From: Lagopus muta
Lineage: Eukaryota > Chordata > Aves > Galliformes > Phasianidae
Length of the DNA: 64,000 nt
Reading direction: 5' to 3'
Assembly: GCF_023343835.1 (NCBI RefSeq)
Contig: NC_064440.1
Location: forward strand, 35,905,537 to 35,969,536
A program made the translations under genes and the position numbers. How positions within the stretch are numbered: the first letter of the stretch is position 1; each line of letters opens with the position of its first letter. The notes below the pieces were generated by a model. The model worked only from the letters and a program-made list of their open reading frames with translations. It was not told the origin of the DNA and did no database searches. Positions 54,473 to 64,000 of this stretch are shown piece after piece.

Positions 54473-54600
54473 CTGCGCGGGGGCGGGCATAGGGACACGG
54501 GCGGCCCCGCTGCCGCCGAAGCGGGATGAAGACGAAGAGGAGTAGAACGAAAGTGGGGGGGGGGGGGGAAGGGGGGAAGGAGGGAAGAGCCGGGGTAACC
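54473..54600 (-). other. SLC19A1: Likely SLC19A1 non-coding first exon
   Basis: The minus-strand sequence ending CCGCGCAG|GTATGG gives a near-perfect donor within the CpG island, and the matching acceptor is at 52303-52304. The upstream limit near 54600 is a guess, because no TATA box marks it. Confidence 0.45.
54555..54576 (+). repeat. Poly-G run with second G tract
   Basis: Fourteen consecutive G at 54555-54568, then AA and six more G. It is G-quadruplex-capable sequence close to the presumed SLC19A1 start region. Confidence 0.85.
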
Positions 54601-54691
54601 CGGGAAATGTAGTCTCATCCCATGTGCGCAGGGGTAAGGAGACTACAGCCCCCACAGTGCTGCGGGCGGAAGGAAGAGGAGGAGACAGAGC

Positions 54692-54720
54692 AGGAGGAGG
54701 AGGAGGAGGAGGAGGAGGAA
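54692..54720 (+). repeat. (GGA)n triplet repeat
   Basis: About nine uninterrupted AGG/GGA units within a longer purine-only stretch beginning near 54667, inside the CpG island. Confidence 0.9.
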
Positions 54721-55514
54721 GGGCGCGCTGCCCGGAAGGGCCAGCCCCAGCCGGGTTCCTTCGTCGGCTTGCAGCCCCTTAGACCTCTGCCTGCGGATCC
54801 TCCCGGCGTCCGTGCGTCGCGCACCTCTCCGGGCTTCTCGGGGCCAGGCCGCAAGTGCCGGTGGTTCCTCGCTCTGTGCCACCGAGCCGCAGCAGCGCCG
54901 TGTTCCTTTGCGTCCCCGCTGCTGTCCCGGCCCCCCCCGCTGCACTCCAGGGGCGATGGGAGCACTTTCGACGTCCCGGCGGGGATATCCATCACTCCAT
55001 AAATAGCGCAGAAAGCCACAAACGGGCATCAACTCCGAATGCTCCGCCCCATCCATCCCCTTGCCCGCAGCGTGGGCCGGGCTGCGCGTGTCCACCTCCG
55101 CCCCCGGCAGTCACTGTGCCAGAAGCGATGCGACCCGACAGCCCTCGGCTGCTCCGATGAAATATTCATAGCCCCGCGCCCGCCTGGCGGAGGTCCCAAC
55201 CCGGGGCTTTCTGCTCCATAACGCCTCACTGCGCGCAGCCCCGGCGGGCAGAACTCTGTTTCCCCCGCTGCAGGGGAGTCCCGTCGATCGCCACAAGTCC
55301 GCATTTATTTTGTTTCTGTATTTTTCCTCCTTATCTCAGACAAACAATCGGAGCCCGAAGGTGTTGTTCGGGTGAGGGAAACAGAGGGTGGATGCAGCCT
55401 GGGTGCGCACAGGATTCGCCGGGGGATTCTCGTTTTGCCCCCGTTCCATTCAAAGAGAGGCCCTGCGGGCTCGTTGCTTATTTATAGGGGTCAGGACCCT
55501 CCAATATGTCCTAC

Positions 55515-56026
55515 AGCATCTCGGTGCGGACTGGGGGCGCTGCCGGGTGCTGCTTGCACCCGCTGGGACCCCCGAAGCACCTCCCGGCCCCACGCCCCAG
55601 CAGCTGCGTCTCGGTGCCACCGCGCTGCCACCGCCCGCCCCAAAGGTCCTTCCCGCTTGGGACGGCGCACCCCCAATCGCACCGCCCGGCTGTGGCAGGG
55701 GTCCCCGAAAACCAAGGGCTGTCACCCCGCGGTGTTGCCGGTGGCGGTCCCCAGGTGCTGCGGGCGGCAACGGGAGGATGAGGGTGAGGATGAGGACGGG
55801 GTGGGCTCAGCTCGGCGGGGTGGGCAGGGCCTGCGGGGCCGGGCAGGACGCACAGCTCCGGCTGCTGCCGCCTCGGAGCCAGCCCCGCCGCGCCCTGCCG
55901 CCTCCCCCTCCGCCCCCGGCCTCCCCTCCCCGCTCTGCCCCTCTCCTTCCTCCCCGACCCCCTGCCCCTGCCCCATCCTTCCGCGCCTTTGCAGAGCCCT
56001 TCCGTCCGTCCGCCCATCAGAGGCAG
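55515..56026 (+). other. Possible non-coding first exon of a rightward gene
   Basis: CpG-island sequence about 30 bases after a TATA-like CTTATTTATAG ends at a good donor (GAGGCAG|GTAGGA, 56027). In human the next gene is PCBP3, transcribed in this direction with long 5' introns, so this could be its first exon. This rests on gene order and splice-site quality only. Confidence 0.25.
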
Positions 56027-58519
56027 GTAGGATTTTTCTTTCCCGGGACTTTATTCTCTTTGGGAGGGTCCGGGCGCGTTTCCCCCGGCGAGGCAGGGAG
56101 GGAGGGAGAGGCAGCCCCCAGAGCTGTTCACGCCCTGCTGTGCCTCTCCCGGGGCCGTGCCACCTCCTGCACTGCTAGGAATTTGGTGTCCCTGGTCCCA
56201 TCCCGGCATGGGATCCCATCCCTGCTTGGATGGTGACAGAGAGACCCGAAGCGCTGCCCCCGTGTCCCCATCCCCAAGCTGCACGGGTGGGAGCAGCTCA
56301 GGCCCTGAGATGAGCGATGGCGGGGATGTGGCATGGCTGGGTGAGCCTTGGGCACTGCCTTCAGGGTGTGAGCCCCTGTGGGGTCCTGCATGCGCCATGT
56401 GCCGCGTGACTGGTGGTGTCTGAGCCCTTTATCTCTGGCCCTCCTAGCACCCACCAAGCAAACTCATGGCTGCACCCACAGCCAGGTGAATGTCCCCCCA
56501 TCCTCAGTGACCGCAGGCGAGGGAGGCCCTGGTACTTTGGAGCCCGTGTCTCCAAGCATTCAGGCATCCTGCTTCCTACCGTGGCTGCAGCACTGCGGAG
56601 CATCCCCACCCTAGCACGGTTGCTGCATGGCCCCCCGGGAATGGCGCAGAGCGCTGCGTTGCGGTGCATCCCCTCTGGCCCTGGGTTGGGCAGGGGTCCC
56701 CTAGGGCGTGGGCAGCAGCACCCCATGCAGAGCTGTGCCTGGCTGTAGCCCTAGGGATGGGAGGTGAGGAACGCTCCCAGAATCTCATCCACGCTTTCTA
56801 GGATTGTTTCCATTGCAGCCTTTGGGTGGATGCGATGGGAAAATCCATTTCCAACCTGCTTTTATACTGTGAAGGTGCAGCTCTGATGCATGATGCAGAG
56901 CTGTCCCTAGCAGGTGCCAAAACGGGTGCCAAAACCTGTGCCACTGGAGTGGGTTGGAAGATGCTCAGCTTTCAGGGCTGTGTCAGGGGCCTCCAGCCCA
57001 GATCTGTCTGGTGACTGCGCATGGGTACCCCAGCTTCTGTCTCTGGGCTGTGCAAAGGATACGGGACAGCACAGGCACATTTTGGAGCTGAAGCATGCTC
57101 CCACCAGCACAGTAGCTGTGCCCTCAGTGCTGCAGCACCACTGTATGTGTGGATTCCCATGCTGGCCCTGCAGGGAGCTATGGGTGGGGAACAGCAGAGC
57201 TTTCTCCCCTCTTCCATCCTCTCACAGAGATCCCCACGGCCATCTATGTGGCCACAAATGGATGCTCTCATCCCTCTTTTATCACGGAAAACTGCTCCTT
57301 TAAGGAGCCAGGTGTGTGTGTCACCTCCCGAGGGCGGCAGTGTCCTTACCCAGGTCCCCACCACACCACGACCACATGGCCAGGATGCGGGCAGCCCCGG
57401 TGGCCAGTCAAGCTGGCGGTGACAGCATCCTGGAGTTGTCATCTCCCTGGAAGAGGTTAAGCCCAGAGCCGGGCTCTGGTGTCTTGCTGATGGCTGTTTT
57501 GTGTCTGGCTGCGGTAAAAGCTTTTATGCCTTGGCTGGGATTCAGGGGCAGAGGCTGGAGGATGACTCACCCTCCCCAGCCTCCAAGGGGCAAACCTGTG
57601 GTGCTGACTTCCGCCAGCGCAAGGTGGCGGCTTCCTGAAAACATACACGCCTGCTGCATTTCGAGGCGCAGCGCCCAACCCTCCTGCAGATGGGAGGGAT
57701 CCATCCCTCGGGAATGACGACGGGGGATCCGTGCGGGGATCTGGAGGCGAAGATCTGGACTCTACGCATCCGTCCGCAGGGCACCAGCTGCTCCCGGCTG
57801 TGCCGCGGATCTCCCCGTGCCACCAGGTGTGCCACCGCACCGTGCCGTGCTGGGGCCCGGCACCGGGAGGAAGCAGGGAGCACAGGGGAGGCCGATGGGA
57901 GCTGCTCCGTGCCCGTCCTGGTGACACTGGTGATGTCTTAACGGGAAGCGGATTGATTGATGGCAAAGTCCCTGTCACTGCACCGCTGGGCTTGAGCCCG
58001 GACGGCTTTAAAGTGTTGCAGAGTCAGCCCAGCCCGTTGTGCTCCCAAAATGCTCAAGGTGAGAGCTCTGACAAGTGGCAGAAGAATTAACTGGATGAAG
58101 AATGAACGTGAAAAAAAAATTCTGGAAGAATTTGTAGAAGGATTTGGAAGAATACCCGTGATTGCAAGGAGCACAAAGGGCTGGCTCTGCTGGAGAAGAA
58201 AACAGACTGAGATTTCAGAAAGGGGGGAAGGACCGAAGCTCTACCCTGTCCCTAATTACCGGAAAGGGACGGATAAGCTTCGGCTCAGGCGCAGCGAGGC
58301 TGCTCGGCGGTGCGGGGTTGCCACCTAGCGCTGTCGCCGGCTGCAGCAGGGCTGACATCTGGCTGGGTGATGGGCTGAGATGAGATGGGAGCTGCCCACG
58401 TTACCTGCATCTCTGCAGCCTGGAGGAAATGTGTTCTAAACCGAAATTTGCCTATTTTTTATGTGTTTCTGGGACAATTGCTCTCATTCAGCTTCATTGC
58501 CAGCATCCCTGTGCTCAGG

Positions 58520-58745
58520 ATTTGGTTTGACTTGATGGTCTTAGAGGTCTTTTCCAGCCTAAATGATTCTGTGATTCCATGAATCCATGTGGCTGCCCCA
58601 TCCCTGAAGGCATTCAAGGCCAGTCTGGATGTGGCTCTGGGCAGCCTGGTCTGCTGGTTGGTGACCTGCACACAGCAGGGGAATTGAAACTAGATGAGCA
58701 TTGTGGCTCTTTTCATCCCAGGCTGTTCTATGATTCCATGAATTG
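58520..58745 (+). mobile_element. Two CR1 LINE 3' tails in tandem
   Basis: The first tail runs GACTTGATGGTCTTAGAGGT, TTTTCCAGCC and ATTCTGTGATTCCATGA (to about 58582). A second begins at once with CCCCATCCCTGAAGGCATTC, CTCTGGGCAGCCTGGTCTGC, and ends GTTCTATGATTCCATGA near 58742. Confidence 0.85.
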
Positions 58746-59749
58746 CCACAGAGTTTTCAGTGTGAAATGATTCCAACTGGACCCAGCCTGGCACCACCCT
58801 GCTCAGAGCAGGGCTCAGAGGTGCTCACAGCCCAAATCATCCCATGACTCTGTCCTTTGTCAGGAACAATTGCAGGAACAATTCGCTGCTTAAAGGCACA
58901 AAAGCAACATTTTGGGGAGCTGTAGGGAGGAGAGCCCAGAACAAGTCTGAAACAAAGGCATTCCCCGGGAAGGTGCTATTCCACAGGACCACAGTGTTTG
59001 GTGACTGCTGCACACAGCACACCTTGAGTCAGGCAGACAGCTTGGGAAGCCGCGGTGCCAACACCAAGCAGGCACACTGCTGACATTTCTGACATCTGTC
59101 AGCTCTGGGGAAGATGCGGCTGTTTTGGACGCTTGGTGGCTCTGGGGGCAGGCTGCACCTCTGAGGCAGGGCGGAAGGAGCAGTGTGACTAATGTCCCAG
59201 CCGAGCTATGATGGATGTGGTGTCTTGTCCTATACTCGATGCTGGGATCATCCCTGTCCCCTGAGCCAGAGCAAATCAGGTTAGTGAGGAATATGAAGCA
59301 CAGATTTGGTGGCAGTGGTGCTCACAGGGTGACCCATAGCTCATCTCCTGCCCCATCCCTCTCCCATGGTATTTCACTATGTGTGCAGTAGAAGTCTGGC
59401 TCCCAAACAAGCAGCATCAGCAGCAGAAAGGATGGAAGGCAAAAAAAAAGGCAGAAGCACCAAGGAGGGATCTGAATTTGTTTTCGGTTCACATTTCTCT
59501 GAAAACTGCTGCTGGCCTGAGGAGGAAGGAGGAAGTGAAACATCAAGCATCCCTCTTGCCAACTGCTTTGTCCTCTGAGAGATTAGTTCCCTTCCCTGGC
59601 TTACAGGGATTTGTGGCTGCTCCATCTGCTCCAGCCCAGTGGGGCTGTCAGTGTTGGGGAGGGGCCTGGTGGCTGTCCCCACTCCAGGGTTTGCCCCACG
59701 GCTTTGCAGCACCCACTGGCACCTTGCTGCTGCAACCCCAACAGTGGGA

Positions 59750-60138
59750 GCACAATGGTGCCATGGGGTGCTTTACAGAGAGCATGGCCAGCAGGTTGAG
59801 GGAGGTGATCCTCCTCTTCTGCTCTGCCCTGGTGAGGCCACCTTTAGAAGGCTGTGTCCAGGTCTGGGCTCCCCAGTTCAAGGCAGACAGGGAACAGCTG
59901 GAGAGAATCCAGCGGTGGGCCACAAAGATGGTCGGGGTCTGGAGCACCTGCATGAGGACAGGCTGTGGGAGCTGGGGCTGTGCAGCCTGGAGAAATCTGG
60001 AATCTTCTTCTCCACAGATATCTAAAACATGGGTGCTTCCTGTGTGACCTGCCTTAGAGAAGGCGTTTTAGCAGGTCTTTGGACTGGGGGATCTCCAGAG
60101 GTCTCTTCCAGCCCCTATGATTGTGATTCTGTCACAGT
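59750..60138 (+). mobile_element. CR1 LINE 3' end, young-looking
   Basis: GGTGCTTTACAGAGAGCATG through CAGCCTGGAGAAA matches the copy at 12446-12676. It then continues via GGTCTTTGGACTGGG and CTCTTCCAGCCCCTATGATT to the terminal GTGATTCTGT. The stretch from about 59849 to 59994 is identical, base for base by eye, to about 12531-12676. Confidence 0.93.
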
Positions 60139-61970
60139 GTGGCTCCAGGGACACTGCTCCCAGCCTGACCTCGTGTGTGGTCTTGCATGAGTTTTTGCAC
60201 CTTGTGGCTTTTATTTTTTATTTTTTCCCCCCAGAGATTCCCAGCAGAGCTCTGCATTTTACGTTTTTGTTAGCCCCAAGGATGCACATGGCTGCTGGGG
60301 GGTCTCAGGGAGGTAGTTGCCTGATAAAACCCCCTCAGCCTTGGAGGAACTAATGGGCGGTGGGGAGGAAAGCATCCTCTGCATGAGGGGCAGGAAACAG
60401 GCTTGGTAGGCGGACCCACAGTGCCTGGCAGGGCTCTGGGGGTAAACTGGGAGTTGTCTGGCTCGTAAATGCTTTTGTTTCTGGAGGTGAAGGCTCTCCC
60501 CTCTCCCGCTCCATCACTTCCATCTCGTCACCAGGCACTGGTGAAGGTGGTGGGTAAGCACAGAGGCTGGAGGTAAACTGGAGGAGAGCTTGTGACAAGT
60601 GGGCTCACTGGATTTATAGAGACTGACTGAACTGGGTTTGTGGAAGCGTCGGGGGGGGGGTGACGATGCTGCCGGGGCTGTACCATCCCACTCCCACGTG
60701 CTGCAGCACTAATGTGCTGCAGGGGGATGCAGGACATGGAGTGCAGAGCAGGCCAGCACACCGCTGCTCCTGGCACCTCTCCCCATGCCAGTGCATTTCA
60801 GCAGGTGCTGGGCTGTACTGGGCTGTGAGGATGCACCCAGCGGGGCCGTGCTTGGGAAGCAGCGGTTTCACTTCCCACTCAGTAGTGAAGCAGAACATTT
60901 CAAAGAAGGGAGCTCCAGGGGGTGAGACGTGCCCCCCACCCATTTCCCAGGTGCTGCCCCCCTGCCTTTGCCCCCTGTCCCCCACCCTTCCACCGGGAGC
61001 ACGGACGGAGGCCACCAGGTGTCAGCTAGGAAGCTTTCTACCTTCCTGTCCTCTTCCCAAATGGACAATGTCTCTGCTCATTAGGCACCTGCCCAGGGGG
61101 CAGATGTCAGCTCAGCTCATGTAGCTCATGGCTTTTCTCAGCTCATCGCTGCCGCGGCTCTGACGGCTCCGGAGCGCTCAGTTCCCATCACATCAGGCGG
61201 CGGCTGCCTCCCTGCCCGCCCTGCCTGCCCCGCAGCCAAGACACTCACCTTCCTCCCTCAACCTCCCCTCCCGAGGAGCAGGGCTCCCAAGGAGGCTTCA
61301 TTAAGGGCTGGAGGATAATGGGCACCATTGGCACGCATGCGCTCACGTCTTAGTTCCTTGCTGGGCAGCGCCTGGGAGGAGAAGCCATCTCTGCAGCCTG
61401 CCAGCTGAGGCTAATGCGTCCCGACAGCTTGTTCACTGGAACATTAAAATCATTGCCTCTGTCTGTGTAAAACACACAAAGAGTCAGATGATGGGAACAC
61501 AGGTCAGGGGAGGATCGTTCTCTCCCTTTTGCGATCAGCAGTGCCACTGGGAAGCCAAACAGCAGAACCCAGCAGATCCCCCCAGTGCTGCTGCATCTCA
61601 CCCAATGCAGCTCCTCACAGGCACACAGTAGGACCTGTCCTCTGTGGGAATACACTGCAGCTCAGATGTTAGGGAGAGCACTGCAATCCTGCTAGAGCAC
61701 TCCCTGCCAGCTGCACACTGCCTTTTTTTCAAGGTCTTCACTTTCCCTGGGATCTGCAGCAAAGCATAAGCCTCCCTTAGACCCCATGCACAAAACATAA
61801 ACCAAACAAGCAGCAGGAGAAGTGCAAAGTGCTCACAGATGAGGAGAAGTTAACATCAAGCTTAATTGGCTGATTTTTGCTCAGGGCACCTGTGCAGGCA
61901 GCTTGTGTTAGTCTTTAAATAGTGGTACTTGCTTACAGTTGGAAGAAGAAGCAGGCTGGGTGCTGGAGCA

Positions 61971-62111
61971 ATGGTCATGGTCATGGTCATGGTCATGGTC
62001 ATGGTCATGGTCATGGTCATGGTCATGGTCATGGTCATGGTCATGGTCATGGTCATGGTCATGGTCATGGTCATGGTCATGGTCATGGTCATGGTCATGG
62101 TCATGGTCATG
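61971..62111 (+). repeat. (ATGGTC)n hexanucleotide repeat, 23.5 perfect units
   Basis: A 141-base array with no visible interruption and sharp edges (GGAGCA on the left, GCCTGC on the right). The period of six keeps frames open on both strands, giving His-Gly, Met-Val and Trp-Ser dipeptides forward and Met-Thr reverse. No gene is implied by those frames. Confidence 0.97.
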
Positions 62112-63438
62112 CCTGCTGGTATTTGGGGCTGTGCCTTAGGACAGTATGCAGAGGAGCTGCTTCTGCATTTCCAGCCATGATTAGGTGCAGAAGTAGGGAG
62201 GCTAGAGGCTAGATCCTTGAAAATCTCTTTTTGCCTGAGCAAGCTTCCTTTTGGCATCCTTCTGTAAAAGGTTCCCTATGTGTGCTGATAGGTGAGCCAG
62301 AAGTAGCCCACCCATGGCTGAGCAGAGTGGCAGGGCAGTGTGTGAGCTAGTGTGTTCTGTATGCCATGAGGCTGGCAGGGAGTGGTGGCACTTGGCAATG
62401 GCCAAGGTCTTCAGCACATAAGTGGCATTGAGCAAGGAAATGGCGCTGCCAAGCTGGTATTGATTGCATCCTCAAGATGCTTTTGTGTGGGAGCAATAGG
62501 TGTGCTTTGCAGGGATTTGGCAAGAAAACATCATTTTTTGCATTTGCATCATTTCCTGATGTCTTTCTCATTGCACCATTGAGTTTTTTTGCTGGAGAGA
62601 ATCAACCAGGAAAAGGAAAAATGGCAAGGTGCAGTGGCTTTAGCCACCCTGGAGAGAGGATCGGGGAGATGATGGTGAAGATCCACAAGCAGACAAAAAA
62701 ATCACTTGTCTGTATGTGGCCTTTTAATACAACCACTGAGTTGCATTGTCCGCAGATGAGCCAGATCCTGCCGTGGCTGCTGCTTGTTGTGCTTGGCAGG
62801 CTGTTAGTGTATGGGCATGTGATGCATGTAATAAGAAGCAGAGCTTCTGGAAGATGGACTAATATTTAATTTAGAAATCTGCTGACAAGGTTATTAGTGA
62901 TGCATTTCCTGGATGCTTGGGATAAGCTCAAAACTGGGATCTGGAGGACAAATAAAGCTTTTCTTTTTTGTGAATTCCCAGCAGACTTTCTCCCCAAAAT
63001 GTTTAAAAAAGCCTTCCAACAAGTGCCATAAATGCTTACTGGGGAAACATGCACGACCTAAGTAGCAATACTCTCAGAAGCAGGCTCCTCTCCACACATC
63101 TGCATTGCAAAGTGTTCCTTGCAGCCCTTTTTCCTTCCAGGGTCTGAGTCCTTCAGCTCACGTGCGTTTTGGTGAACTGGAGCTGTGCTTGGGGGTGGTG
63201 TTGTGCAGTGGGGAAACCCATCAGCATGCTGCTCACGGCCTGGCCCTGCTGGCTCTGTCCAGAACTTCACCTTTCTGCACCAAAACATCAGCTGGTCGGG
63301 AGCTGACATCTTGCAGAAAAACAGCTGTGGTTTGGGGTTTGTAAAAGGGTATGGGCTTGTAACCAAGAGTGAATGCCTGGGAACTGGGGATTTGACCTAC
63401 GTGGGAGTTCGACATGCAGCAGCATCTGAGCTTCATTG

Positions 63439-63462
63439 TTGTTTGTTTGTTTGTTTGTTTTT
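63439..63462 (+). repeat. Short (GTTT)n repeat
   Basis: About five GTTT units running into a T-run and CTTCTCAG. It forms the pyrimidine-rich lead-in of the acceptor-like site at 63470. Confidence 0.85.
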
Positions 63463-63471
63463 TCTTCTCAG

Positions 63472-63646
63472 TGGTGACCAGCAAAACAAACACCTGCCAA
63501 GGACCCCCTGCTCGAGGCTGTTTGATTCCTGGTGCCAGGAGGATGCTCCAGTGGGTGCCCAGAGTGCCCAGGTGTCACACTCTCTTCCAGGTCTCCCCCT
63601 GCTGCCTGTGCTGCTGACCCCAGCCCTCTGCCCCTGGCCCCCAAAG
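63472..63646 (+). other. Exon-like segment with good splice sites
   Basis: TTTTTTCTTCTCAG|TGG and CCAAAG|GTGAGT bound a 175-base segment. One frame stays open across it (GDQQNKHLPRTPCSR...), but the peptide is not recognisable and another frame stops. It could be a 5'UTR exon of a rightward gene, possibly PCBP3 from human gene order. Chance pairs of good splice sites are common in large introns, so this is tentative. Confidence 0.3.
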
Positions 63647-64000
63647 GTGAGTCTCACCCTACTAATGCTGCTTGCAAGCCTTTGCTTATGTTTTCCATCT
63701 TTTCTTTTGTTTTGGTGATTTATTTAGATCCCTTTTTTCCCCCATCTTCTGGGAGCACATAGGAAAAGGATGCTGCCATCTTTTGACAGTGGGATTTAAA
63801 AATGATTGTACTTCCAGTTGGCCTTGGAGGGCAGGGATGCTGAACAGAGACCAATCTGGATATTGGGGTGGAAAGCCAACATTCACTGCAGGAAAGGTGT
63901 GGCACAGGTGCAGTCTCCACTTGCAAGCAGGAGCTGCCCCGGTGTGTTTGGAGCTGCGATGAGGAGGAACCACAGCTCACCCATCCCACTGCTTGAAGAG

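Larger units (their letters stand above)
53740..56100. promoter_or_regulatory. CpG island, SLC19A1 promoter and possible second promoter
   Basis: About 2.3 kb of high GC with frequent CpG, unlike its flanks. A minus-strand donor GCGCAG|GTATGG ends a likely SLC19A1 leader exon at 54473. On the other side, CTTATTTATAG at 55477-55487 (TATA- or MEF2-like) and a plus-strand donor GGCAG|GTAGGA at 56027 could define a transcript running right. A 14-base G run at 54555 and a GGA repeat at 54692 lie between them. Confidence 0.65.
56027..63471. other. Right flank without a supported gene
   Basis: About 7.4 kb that may be intergenic or the first intron of a downstream gene. It contains CR1 tails (58.5-58.75 and 59.75-60.14 kb), a GC-rich patch at 61.1-61.4 kb with an NRF1-like CGCATGCGC, and the hexanucleotide array at 61971. 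No open frame here shows a domain or coding-like exon structure. Confidence 0.6.

Noticed and set aside
61240-61262. Minus-strand donor-like CACTCACCTTCC
   Set aside because: A single donor-like site with no paired acceptor or open frame is not enough to call an exon.
61862-62257. His-Gly, Met-Val, Trp-Ser and Met-Thr repeat proteins
   Set aside because: They are direct products of a six-base repeat that cannot contain a stop; nothing suggests translation.

Overview
This window is vertebrate nuclear DNA, almost certainly from a bird and probably a galliform. It has intron-rich genes with GT-AG splice sites and CpG-island promoters. It also carries many CR1 LINE fragments, including 3' tails ending in the ATTCTATGATTCT-type repeat that is typical of avian CR1. 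The COL18A1 then SLC19A1 order matches human 21q22.3; in chicken this block is on chromosome 7 (recalled, not checked).

Layout. (1) 1-5.7 kb, + strand: the 3' part of an aryl hydrocarbon receptor gene, covering the end of PAS-A, all of PAS-B and the transactivation domain. It is a paralogue of the AHR1B/AHR2 kind rather than the classical AHR. (2) 5.7-18.6 kb: intergenic, with CR1 debris that includes a copy with a recognisable but decayed reverse transcriptase. (3) 18.6-49.65 kb, + strand: a complete COL18A1 gene (collagen XVIII, precursor of endostatin). I could place 43 coding exons: two for the short isoform, one large distal exon for the medium and long isoforms, and 40 shared exons. Splice phases agree throughout. 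The predicted proteins are 1340 (short), 1467 (medium) and 1714 (long, Frizzled-containing) residues, close to the human isoforms. (4) 49.4-54.6 kb, - strand: SLC19A1, the reduced folate carrier, with five coding exons and a predicted 483 residues, convergent with COL18A1. (5) 53.7-56.1 kb: a strong CpG island, the likely SLC19A1 promoter and perhaps a + strand promoter as well. (6) 56-64 kb: no convincing protein gene. There are CR1 pieces, a perfect 23.5-unit hexanucleotide repeat and one exon-like segment with good splice sites. In human the next gene is PCBP3, so this stretch may be its 5' flank or first intron.

How the genes relate: the three genes act in unrelated processes, namely ligand-activated transcription, basement membrane and angiogenesis control, and folate/cyclic dinucleotide import. 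The parts most worth checking are the phase-matched alternative 5' ends of COL18A1, the probable antisense overlap of the COL18A1 and SLC19A1 3' ends, the AHR paralogue's ligand-pocket residue, the long hexanucleotide repeat and the possible first exons of a downstream gene. No prokaryotic feature such as an operon or CRISPR array is present.
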